This document shows positions 45,665-52,607 of a stretch of DNA of 64,000 nucleotides, in pieces (the stretch's first letter is position 1; each line of letters opens with the position of its first letter). The position numbers and the translations under genes are program-made. A model generated the notes under the pieces. The model ran no database searches, was not told the origin of the DNA, and saw nothing but the letters and a program-made list of their open reading frames with translations. Source of the stretch: Clostridia bacterium (GTDB taxonomy: Bacteria; Bacillota; Clostridia; Oscillospirales; Acutalibacteraceae); the NCBI GenBank assembly GCA_017441385.1, contig JAFRXY010000025.1:1-64000 (forward strand), written 5' to 3'.

Positions 45665-45693
45665 CCCATCATTTCATTAAGGAGCTGAGAATT

Positions 45694-47169
45694 ATGGCAA
45701 AATTCAATCAGAAAAACACCGACAAGACCCAAAACCGCCAAGGCTTTCCCGCCTACCGCATGGAACTGAAGGAGCGTCTTGTCACAGCCGTACTCACAAC
45801 GATGTTCGGCGAGCCGAAATTCCACGGCTCCACCGATACCGACATCGTCAGGCTGGCGACACAATGCGCCGCGACCGACCCGGCATTCCTCTGTAAGCTG
45901 GCCTGTTACGCCCGCAACAATAACAACCTCCGTTCGGTCAGCCATGTGCTGTGCTGTGTCATCGCCCGCGAAGCGCATGAATTCACCCGCCGGACGGTGC
46001 GGAATATCGTTGTCCGGCCGGACGACATCACGGAAATTCTCGCCTGCTACAAGCAGATGTACGGCAAGCCCTTCCCCAACGCCCTCAAGCGTGAAATCGC
46101 GCAGGTGATTCAGCGCTTCGACGAGTACCAGCTTGCCAAATACAACCGTTCCGGCGCCGTCAAAATCCGCGACGTGCTGCGGATTACCCACCCCGTTCCC
46201 AAGGACGCGCAGACCGAAGCGCTCTTCCGCAAGGTGCTGGACGATACCCTTGCCACGCCCTATACATGGGAGACGGAACTCTCCCGGAAGGGCAACACCA
46301 AGGAAGTCTGGGATGAGCTGATTGCCTCCGGCAAGGTGGGCTACATGGCGCTGCTGCGCAACCTGCGCAATATCGTCCGCAGCGGAGCGAATATTACCCC
46401 CGTGCTGCACACCCTTTCCGACCCGGAGCAGGTGAAGAAGAGCCGCCAGCTGCCCTTCCGCTTCTACAGCGCCTACCTCACCCTTTTGGGCGAGAATATC
46501 CTGAGCGCCAACATTCACCGCGCTCTTGAAAAGGCGCTGGAGGTGTCGGTGGAAAATATGGAGCAGATTCCCGGCAGGACGCTGATTGCTATCGACGTGT
46601 CCGGCTCCATGGGCAGCCGCGTTTCCGCAAAAAGCGAAGTGCGCTGCTGCGATATCGCCTCCCTGCTCGGTGCCATGGCAAGCCGGATCTGCGATGACGC
46701 GACGGTCTGTTATTTCGACGAGGCAGGCTCGTGGTCTTCCTTCGATCATTCAGGCTACACCGTCAGGCATTACGGCAAGTACGACTCCATTCTGGAAATC
46801 TGCAAAAACAGCCGCTTCTACGGCGGCGGCACACAGATGGATCTTCCCATGGTCTTCGCCCTGCAAGCAGACGGCAGCCGCGACATAAAGCCCTTCGACC
46901 GCGTCATCTATTTCAGCGACAACGAATGCAATTCCTACTCCCGCGGATTCAGCCAGACCGTGCAGAGCATGGTGAACGAATACCGTGAGAAGTACAACAG
47001 GAATTTCTGGGTGCACGGCGTGGATTTGCAGGGCTACGGCACACAGCAGTTCCATGGCGACCGGTTCAACCTCATCGCCGGCTGGAGCGAGAGCGTGCTT
47101 CCCTTCATTCTTCTCGCTGAAAAGGGCATCGGCACACTGGTGGACGCTATCGAGGACTATACCATATAG
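45694..47169 (+). CDS. rsr: Ro60 orthologue (TROVE domain plus VWA domain)
   Basis: 491 residues. HEAT-repeat ring of the TROVE domain (about 1-300: LVTAVLTTMFGEPKF, CYARNNNNLRSVSHVL, GYMALLRNLRNIVRSG) and a VWA domain (about 310-485) with the intact metal site DVSGSMGS and YFSDNE. Ro proteins bind Y RNAs and misfolded structured RNA and, in bacteria, help rRNA trimming and RNA decay under stress. GGAG precedes the ATG. A 17-bp tandem duplication falls on the stop codon. Nearby RtcB or nucleases are not seen in the window. Confidence 0.95.
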   Translation: MAKFNQKNTDKTQNRQGFPAYRMELKERLVTAVLTTMFGEPKFHGSTDTDIVRLATQCAATDPAFLCKLACYARNNNNLRSVSHVLCCVIAREAHEFTRRTVRNIVVRPDDITEILACYKQMYGKPFPNALKREIAQVIQRFDEYQLAKYNRSGAVKIRDVLRITHPVPKDAQTEALFRKVLDDTLATPYTWETELSRKGNTKEVWDELIASGKVGYMALLRNLRNIVRSGANITPVLHTLSDPEQVKKSRQLPFRFYSAYLTLLGENILSANIHRALEKALEVSVENMEQIPGRTLIAIDVSGSMGSRVSAKSEVRCCDIASLLGAMASRICDDATVCYFDEAGSWSSFDHSGYTVRHYGKYDSILEICKNSRFYGGGTQMDLPMVFALQADGSRDIKPFDRVIYFSDNECNSYSRGFSQTVQSMVNEYREKYNRNFWVHGVDLQGYGTQQFHGDRFNLIAGWSESVLPFILLAEKGIGTLVDAIEDYTI

Positions 47170-47185
47170 AGGACTATACCATATA
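47152..47185 (+). repeat. 17-bp tandem duplication at the rsr stop codon
   Basis: GAGGACTATACCATATA occurs twice with no gap (47152-47168, 47169-47185). The rsr stop TAG spans the junction, so the duplication probably altered the end of the gene or its 3' region. Confidence 0.9.
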
Positions 47186-47216
47186 AATATAATATATATA
47201 AAATATATAAAATAGA

Positions 47217-47262
47217 AAGAAAAAGGCGGAGCCGTCAGAAAAACGGTTTCCGCCTTTTTGGT
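47217..47262. terminator. Terminator after rsr, shared with the minus-strand gene
   Basis: AAAAGGCGGAgCCGT / ACGGttTCCGCCTTTT with T-runs on both strands. Confidence 0.88.
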
Positions 47263-47288
47263 TGCTTTTGAAAAAATGCAGAGAGAAA

Positions 47289-47921
47289 TCATTCCTTATG
47301 CATGGTAAGGCTTTCCAGCTTCCAGATGCCCTTCTTGCGCACGAAGGTGATATCGCTGGCGGCCAGTTTGTATTTCTTGCGGCATTCCTCGGTATGTAAC
47401 GCGTTGACAATCAGCTTGGAAGCGTCGTCGATGAAATACTGGCTCTTGTCCCTGACGGTGCGTTCCCTTGCCCCGACGATAAAGCACAGCGCCCCGTCGC
47501 GTTCGCCGAAGTACTGGCTGAATTGGTCAACCGCTTTCGCGCCGGATTTTTTCCTGACGAACTTTTTGAATTCATAATAGGATTTGAACCGCTTGTCGCT
47601 GATTTTATATTGCAATTCACCGTCTGCCTGCGTGCAGACGATTTCGCCGTTTTCGTCGGTTTCGATCTGAATGCCCTTGAAGATGCTCTTACTGCCGAAG
47701 CTGATGATTTCCGCGTCGGGATCTTCCTCGCCGGAAGCCGCGCTGTCGGCCGCCTTGCGCTCGTAGGTGCCGACGGCGTAGGTCTGCTGTGCCGACGCGG
47801 TTTCCGCGCTTTCCGCCGCCGTGCCTTCCGCCGCATTCTCCTTCCTGCCGTCGCCGCAGCCGCAGACGGTCAGCGCCGTGAAGACGGCAAGACAAAACGC
47901 CAAGATCCTCCTATATTTCAT
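47289..47921 (-). CDS. Lipoprotein, unknown function
   Basis: 210 residues. Lipoprotein signal with the modified Cys at 20 or 22 (ALTVCGCGDG), a Gly/Ala/Glu-rich linker, then a domain of about 140 residues (KGIQIETDENGEIVCT, FGERDGALCFIVGARERTV, KGIWKLESLTMHKE) that resembles the NTF2-like/DUF-type extracytoplasmic domains seen in other lipoproteins of this window. ATG 47,921 follows GGGAGTGAG; GTG 47,930 is less likely. Confidence 0.65.
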   Translation of the reverse strand: MKYRRILAFCLAVFTALTVCGCGDGRKENAAEGTAAESAETASAQQTYAVGTYERKAADSAASGEEDPDAEIISFGSKSIFKGIQIETDENGEIVCTQADGELQYKISDKRFKSYYEFKKFVRKKSGAKAVDQFSQYFGERDGALCFIVGARERTVRDKSQYFIDDASKLIVNALHTEECRKKYKLAASDITFVRKKGIWKLESLTMHKE

Positions 47922-48125
47922 AAAAATCACTCACTCCCATAAAGCGAATTTATATCAATATAATTATATTACTATATCGGAAAAAATAAAGCGTTTTACG
48001 AAAGGTGTAACTATTTGTAAATGAGGATAAACAAAGTTGTAACTATTTTACATGTTCATTACAAAAATATATAATAATTAAACAAAATTCTATCGAATAT
48101 CATGCAAAACTCCGTAATAGGGGAC

Positions 48126-50432
48126 TCACCTGATGGCGTTGATTCTTCTGCCGGTGAATTTCACATTGAAGAGCTTTCCGCTGAGATTGATCTTGAAGCG
48201 CTCGTACCGTTCGGCATAGCCGGCGTTGACCAGCTCCACCGAGAGACAGCCGCGCTTGCTGACGAATTTGTAGATGTTGTACTCGCCGTCGCGGTAGGCG
48301 AAGTCGGTGCCGTTGTCCTGATAGTGGAGGTATTCGCCGTCGCCGCCGTAGACCACCAGATCGAGGCAGTCCACCTTCTTCTCGCCGACGTAATTCATCA
48401 CCGGCCACATGGGAAGCACGGCGCCCTCGCGTACATAGATGGGACAGGTGTCGAGCGGAGCCTCGCGGAGAATGCGCGTGCCGCCGGGGAATTTCTCTCC
48501 GGTGTGGAAGTCGTACCAGTTGCAGCCCTTCGGCAGGTAGACGTCGCGGCTGACCCTGCCCTGATCGACAACCGGCGCCACCATCAGCCACTGTCCCACC
48601 ATGAACTGATCGTTGATTTCCAGCACATTCTTGTCCTTCTGGAATTCCAGCACGAGCGGGCGGAATACAGGAAGTCCGGTGCTTTCGGTCTCGTGGAAGC
48701 AGTCGTAGAGATAGGGAATCAGCCTGTAGCGCAGCCGGATGTACTTGCGGCAGATGTCCAGCGTCTGCCCGTCAAACGCCCACGGCTCCTGATGGCGGGT
48801 GCCCTTGGCGGCGTGATTGCGGAAAAGGGGCGTGAAACAGCCCACCTGCGTCCAGCGGCAGAGCAGTTCCGGCGTGCAGTCGGAGCCGAAGCCTCCCACA
48901 TCGGAGCCGATGAAGGCCATTCCGCCCAGCCCCAGACTGCACATCTGGGCGATGGAATAGCGCAGGTGGGACCAGTGGCTCTGGTTGTCCCCCGTCCAGC
49001 CGGTCGTGTACTTCTGCGCCCCGCTGTAGCAGGCGCGTGTGATGACGAAAGGCCGCCTGCCGGTGTGGCGCCTGATGCCTTCATAGGTTGCCTTGCACAT
49101 GAGGGAACCGTAGACGTTGTGCATTTCGGAATGGGTGGTTTTGCGTTCCTCATCGCGGAAGACCACATCGCCGGGAATTTCCCCGCGGAAGCTGGCGGGT
49201 TCGTTCATGTCGTTCCAGATGCCGGCGACGCCGTCGTCGGTCATAAGACGCTGGTTGTCCGCCCACCAGTTGCGGACGGCGCGTCTGCCGAAGTCGGGGA
49301 ATACCGAATCCCCCGGCCAGACCACGTTTTCGTATATTTTCCCGTCGGTGTCATGCACGAAGAAGTCATTCCGCACCCCTTCGTCGTAAATCGAATAGCC
49401 TTCCTGCTTCTTCACGCCAGGGTCGATGATGGTTACGACCTTGAAACCGTGTTCCGACAGGGTTTGGATCATCTCCCTGTGCTGCGGGTACTGCTTCTCC
49501 CCCCATGTGAAGACCTTGAAGTCGTCCATGTAGTCGATGTCGCAGTACAGCACGTCGCAGGGAATTTCGTTCTTTCTCATTGCGACCGCCACCGACATCA
49601 GCTCGTCGCGGTTCTCGTATGACCAGCGGCACTGCTGATAGCCCAGCGTCCAGAGCTGGGGGAGGGGAGTGGTGCCGGTGAGGTAGGTGTAGCCGCTGAC
49701 CACCGACTTGATGGAATCGCCCGAGATGAGATAATAATTCAGATCTCCGTCGTCGGCGGCGAAGGAATAATAGCCCGCGTTCTCCTTGCCCAGATCGAAG
49801 AAGGTGCGGTAATGATTGTCAAAGAAGATGCCGTAGTCCATCTTCTCGCGGTGGACGATCAGGAAGGGAATGGATTTGTAAAGACTGCGCATGGTTTCGT
49901 AATGGGGGTCGGGAATGTCGCTGTTCCACATCTCAAAGGCATAGCCCTTTTTGTTGAGGAAGTTGTATTTGTCCCCCAGACCGTAGAAGCATTCGCTGCC
50001 CTCCATGCATTTGAGCACTTCGATTCTGTGACGGGCGATGCCGTCCGACATGGCGTGCCCTTCCATACGGGCCTGCTCGATGGCCTCCTGTGAAATGACT
50101 GCCGCGCCCTGCGCTTCCCGTTCCCCCCGGTAGTCGCGGCAGATGAGCGTACCGTCGGAGGTCATGATCTGCGTCTGGAAATTGTCATATACATAGACCG
50201 CCAGCTTCGAGGTGGAAATGACGATGTAATTGCCCACCAAATTGGCGATAACGCGGACGTTTTTTGACTTGTCCCCTTCTATGGCAAAGGAATGGCTGCA
50301 TTCCGGCCGGAAGGGAGAGAAGATATTGAGAATCTCCTCCGTGACCGCCGTGATATAGCCGACGGCATTTTCAAAGGTGATCTCCACCCGGTTCCCCTCA
50401 ATGTTGAAGTACTTGATGTTTCCGAAATTCAT
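48126..50432 (-). CDS. Glycoside hydrolase family 31 (alpha-glucosidase type)
   Basis: 768 residues. N-terminal beta domain, GH31 barrel (about 240-580) and C-terminal beta domains. The catalytic nucleophile lies in GIWNDMNEPASF near residue 410 and the acid/base region in WTGDNQSHWSHLRYSI; GLGGMAFIGSDVGGF is also diagnostic. No signal peptide, so it should act on intracellular alpha-glucosides or glycogen-derived oligosaccharides. CGGAGG precedes the ATG. The gap to 48,000 is AT-rich with no gene. Confidence 0.94.
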   Translation of the reverse strand: MNFGNIKYFNIEGNRVEITFENAVGYITAVTEEILNIFSPFRPECSHSFAIEGDKSKNVRVIANLVGNYIVISTSKLAVYVYDNFQTQIMTSDGTLICRDYRGEREAQGAAVISQEAIEQARMEGHAMSDGIARHRIEVLKCMEGSECFYGLGDKYNFLNKKGYAFEMWNSDIPDPHYETMRSLYKSIPFLIVHREKMDYGIFFDNHYRTFFDLGKENAGYYSFAADDGDLNYYLISGDSIKSVVSGYTYLTGTTPLPQLWTLGYQQCRWSYENRDELMSVAVAMRKNEIPCDVLYCDIDYMDDFKVFTWGEKQYPQHREMIQTLSEHGFKVVTIIDPGVKKQEGYSIYDEGVRNDFFVHDTDGKIYENVVWPGDSVFPDFGRRAVRNWWADNQRLMTDDGVAGIWNDMNEPASFRGEIPGDVVFRDEERKTTHSEMHNVYGSLMCKATYEGIRRHTGRRPFVITRACYSGAQKYTTGWTGDNQSHWSHLRYSIAQMCSLGLGGMAFIGSDVGGFGSDCTPELLCRWTQVGCFTPLFRNHAAKGTRHQEPWAFDGQTLDICRKYIRLRYRLIPYLYDCFHETESTGLPVFRPLVLEFQKDKNVLEINDQFMVGQWLMVAPVVDQGRVSRDVYLPKGCNWYDFHTGEKFPGGTRILREAPLDTCPIYVREGAVLPMWPVMNYVGEKKVDCLDLVVYGGDGEYLHYQDNGTDFAYRDGEYNIYKFVSKRGCLSVELVNAGYAERYERFKINLSGKLFNVKFTGRRINAIR

Positions 50433-50548
50433 ACGGTAATCCGCCTCCGTTGTAAATATATTGACAGGAAAACTCCCCTTTGATATACATTATATCAAAG
50501 GGGAGTAAAAATAGCAAGAAAAACAGTGAAAACTTATAAAAATTCGCC

Positions 50549-50671
50549 TCAGAAAGACGGAAGGGAGAGAAGAAGAATGCCGACATAGGCCGCGAGAAGT
50601 CCCATGACCGGCATAGCGATTCCGACGGCTGTGGTGATCAGCTTTGTGCGTCCGCGTGTGGCGGGATCGTA
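50549..50671 (-). pseudogene. Fragment of a membrane-protein C-terminus
   Basis: On the minus strand an open frame without a start codon encodes YDPATRGRTKLITTAVGIAM and PVMGLLAAYVGILLLSLPSF then stop. It has the shape of a last transmembrane helix after a basic loop. A TAA sits in frame just upstream. It may be the decayed end of a lost gene. Confidence 0.3.
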
Positions 50672-50708
50672 GAAATGAAATTTTTATCAAAAAATATGAC
50701 ATAAATCC

Positions 50709-50737
50709 TTTACAATGCGGCATGCATTATGTATAAT
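50709..50737 (+). promoter_or_regulatory. Promoter of psd
   Basis: TTTACA (50709-50714), a 17-base spacer, TATAAT (50732-50737). Confidence 0.78.
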
Positions 50738-50781
50738 ATACATTGTCGAATGATTCCGATGAGAGTTATGGAGGAAACAGT

Positions 50782-51582
50782 ATGAGTGAAGTCAGAGGAT
50801 ACGGTGCAAGACCCATGACAGAGGCAAAAAGAAGCAAATACCTTCCGGCGGTCAACAAGCTGAAACTGGGTCTGTTCCCGAAGGCGGAGATAAAGAATCA
50901 CATGGAGAAATACGACGTTGATCTGTCGGTCTGCGAGCCGGACGACCCGTCCGCCTATGAAAATTTCGGGGATTATCTTGCGAGGGATTTCAAGGAAGGC
51001 GTGCGTCCGCTTGATCAGTCCCATAACGGCCTGCTCTGCCCCTGCGACGGCTGGCTGACGGCGCACTTCATCAACAATCTCTGCACCATTCCGGTCAACG
51101 GGCATATGTATTCGGTGGATAAGCTGATGGGCGGCGAAGGCGACGCAAAGGATTTTGCCGGAGGGCTTGCCCTGATTATCCGTCTGGACGAAGCCGACCC
51201 GCACAGATTTATTTATTTTGACGACGGTGTGGTGTGCGACCTGCGGCAGATCGACGCGGAGAAGAATCAGGAGGATTCCATGTTCTTCGGCCCCAGAACC
51301 TGCACGGTGATGAACACCAAGCGCTTTCACGGCGTGGCGCAGGTGGAAGCCTGCGGCAATGCCAAAGGGGTGGAACAGCTCGGGCAGGGCGAATCCCCCG
51401 CCTTCAGCCGCGGTCAGGTGAAAGGGCGCTTCCTCTGTTCGACGGCGGGCATTATCCTTCTCTTCAAGAAGGGCATGATGTTCCCCGACGACGAATTCAT
51501 GGTGAATACCCGCAATGCCCTCGAAACCCGCGTGAGAATGGGCGAGAGACTCGGCGTGGCCATTTCCATGATGGGCATTTGA
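50782..51582 (+). CDS. psd: Phosphatidylserine decarboxylase-like protein
   Basis: 266 residues. It would make phosphatidylethanolamine from phosphatidylserine with a pyruvoyl group formed by self-cleavage. FGDYLARDFKEGVRPLD, LLCPCDGWL, MYSVDKLMGG, and the Asp-His pair in DEADPHRF are family features. The processing site reads RFLCST where the family has LGST, so the Gly is Cys but the serine that becomes pyruvoyl remains. ATG 50,782 has GGAGG 7 bases upstream. Consensus promoter; single gene. Confidence 0.82.
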   Translation: MSEVRGYGARPMTEAKRSKYLPAVNKLKLGLFPKAEIKNHMEKYDVDLSVCEPDDPSAYENFGDYLARDFKEGVRPLDQSHNGLLCPCDGWLTAHFINNLCTIPVNGHMYSVDKLMGGEGDAKDFAGGLALIIRLDEADPHRFIYFDDGVVCDLRQIDAEKNQEDSMFFGPRTCTVMNTKRFHGVAQVEACGNAKGVEQLGQGESPAFSRGQVKGRFLCSTAGIILLFKKGMMFPDDEFMVNTRNALETRVRMGERLGVAISMMGI

Positions 51583-51597
51583 TTCCCGGCCAGATAG

Positions 51598-51630
51598 CAA
51601 GGTAAACGCAACACAGTTGCGTTTACCTTG
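51598..51630. repeat. 15-bp hairpin after psd
   Basis: CAAGGTAAACGCAAC / GTTGCGTTTACCTTG, perfect stem with a 3-base loop, 16 bases after psd. No T-run follows on the plus strand, so it is not a standard terminator; it may stabilise the 3' end. Confidence 0.75.
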
Positions 51631-51675
51631 ACAATCGGGCGGCAAATTAAAAAATAAAAAAAATAAAAAAAGTTC

Positions 51676-51704
51676 TTGACAAACATAGGAATAGCTGATA
51701 TAAT
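51676..51704 (+). promoter_or_regulatory. Promoter of the tRNA-Asp/tRNA-Thr pair
   Basis: TTGACA (51676-51681), a 17-base spacer, TATAAT (51699-51704). Confidence 0.9.
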
Positions 51705-51728
51705 GATGAAGCTGTGACGAGAAAACTT

Positions 51729-51805
51729 GGCCCGGTAGTTCAGCTGGTTAGAACGCTAGCCTGTCACGCTAGAGGTCGACGGTTCGAGCCCGTTCCGGGT
51801 CGCCA
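51729..51805 (+). tRNA. tRNA-Asp (GUC)
   Basis: 77 bases with encoded CCA. Acceptor GGCCCGG/CCGGGTC, anticodon stem CTAGC/GCTAG around CTGTCAC (anticodon GTC), T-loop TTCGAGC. Confidence 0.97.
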
Positions 51806-51809
51806 ATCT

Positions 51810-51885
51810 GCTGTTATAGCTCAGTAGGCAGAGCACTTCCTTGGTAAGGAAGAGGTCACCAGTTCGAATCTGGTTAACAGCTCCA
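51810..51885 (+). tRNA. tRNA-Thr (GGU)
   Basis: 76 bases with encoded CCA. Acceptor GCTGTTA/TAACAGC, anticodon stem CTTCC/GGAAG around TTGGTAA (anticodon GGT), T-loop TTCGAAT. 4 bases after tRNA-Asp, same transcript. Confidence 0.97.
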
Positions 51886-51890
51886 TATGA

Positions 51891-51930
51891 ACCTCCGAAG
51901 GCCTGTTGGAAGGCGCTTCGGGGGTTTTCT
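51891..51930 (+). terminator. Terminator of the tRNA pair
   Basis: ACCTCCGAAG / CTTCGGGGGT stem followed by TTTTCTTCTTTTTT. Confidence 0.85.
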
Positions 51931-51966
51931 TCTTTTTTGACCCGTATCATGAGGGAGAGTGAAACA

Positions 51967-52518
51967 GTGAATAAATTCAGGACAGAGTATTTCGAAATGA
52001 ACCGGCTCGACTCGACCAATTCCCTTAACACCGACCGGAACGAATACAGACAAAGACCCGCGGTGAAAACGGATGGTTCCCGCACCGCAAAAGCGGACAA
52101 TGCCAATGCCGAACTCAAAAGGGTGGAAAGCAACACCGTTGCCATTGCCCTGATCGCTTCGGTGGCGGTGATTGCGGCCGCCGCGGTGATCATCGGCATT
52201 TCTGTATCGGACAGGAAAAGATTGGGGCAGAATTTCAACGCCGGCGTGTCTTCCGTCACCTCTGTGAATGACAAAGAGGAAAACAATCTGTCTTCGGAGA
52301 AGGTCATTGGCACGGGCGTGCTCATTGAAGACTGCGATATTCTCTCCGAACCGGACGAAAATTCCGTCACGGTGGGTCGGCTGGCGGGCGAAACCGACAT
52401 TCTGGTCTACGCCGCCGAAGGAAAGTATTACAGAATCAGCGATGCCAACCGGCTTCTTGCAGGGTATGTCCTGAAAGAGAAGGTAACCGGGTTTGATGCC
52501 GCGGAGGAACATTCCTGA
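51967..52518 (+). CDS. Membrane-anchored protein with an extracellular SH3-like domain
   Basis: 183 residues from GTG 51,967 (GGGAGAG upstream); the frame is open through the tRNA, so the start is chosen by its ribosome site. A charged N-terminus of about 65 residues, one helix (VAIALIASVAVIAAAAVIIG) and a C-terminal SH3-like module (GVLIEDCDILSEPDENSVTV, then YAAEGKYYRISD and GYVLKEKV). Likely cell-wall contact; function unknown. Confidence 0.6.
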   Translation: MNKFRTEYFEMNRLDSTNSLNTDRNEYRQRPAVKTDGSRTAKADNANAELKRVESNTVAIALIASVAVIAAAAVIIGISVSDRKRLGQNFNAGVSSVTSVNDKEENNLSSEKVIGTGVLIEDCDILSEPDENSVTVGRLAGETDILVYAAEGKYYRISDANRLLAGYVLKEKVTGFDAAEEHS

Positions 52519-52550
52519 CGCCCCGGATTTGTATGCTGTTATAATGAATA

Positions 52551-52592
52551 AAAGGATATGCACGCGGAATGGACGTGCATATCCTTTTTTTT
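52551..52592. terminator. Terminator between converging genes
   Basis: AAAGGATATGCACG / CGTGCATATCCTTT, 14-bp stem, followed by TTTTT. Confidence 0.93.
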
Positions 52593-52607
52593 ACAGAGGA
52601 ATGGTAT

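Noticed and set aside
48102-49622. Plus-strand frame of 506 codons opposite the GH31 gene
   Set aside because: Shadow frame; no domain recognised and the GH31 motifs fix the minus strand.
51598-51630. Terminator after psd
   Set aside because: A perfect 15-bp stem but no T-run on the plus strand; recorded as a hairpin only.
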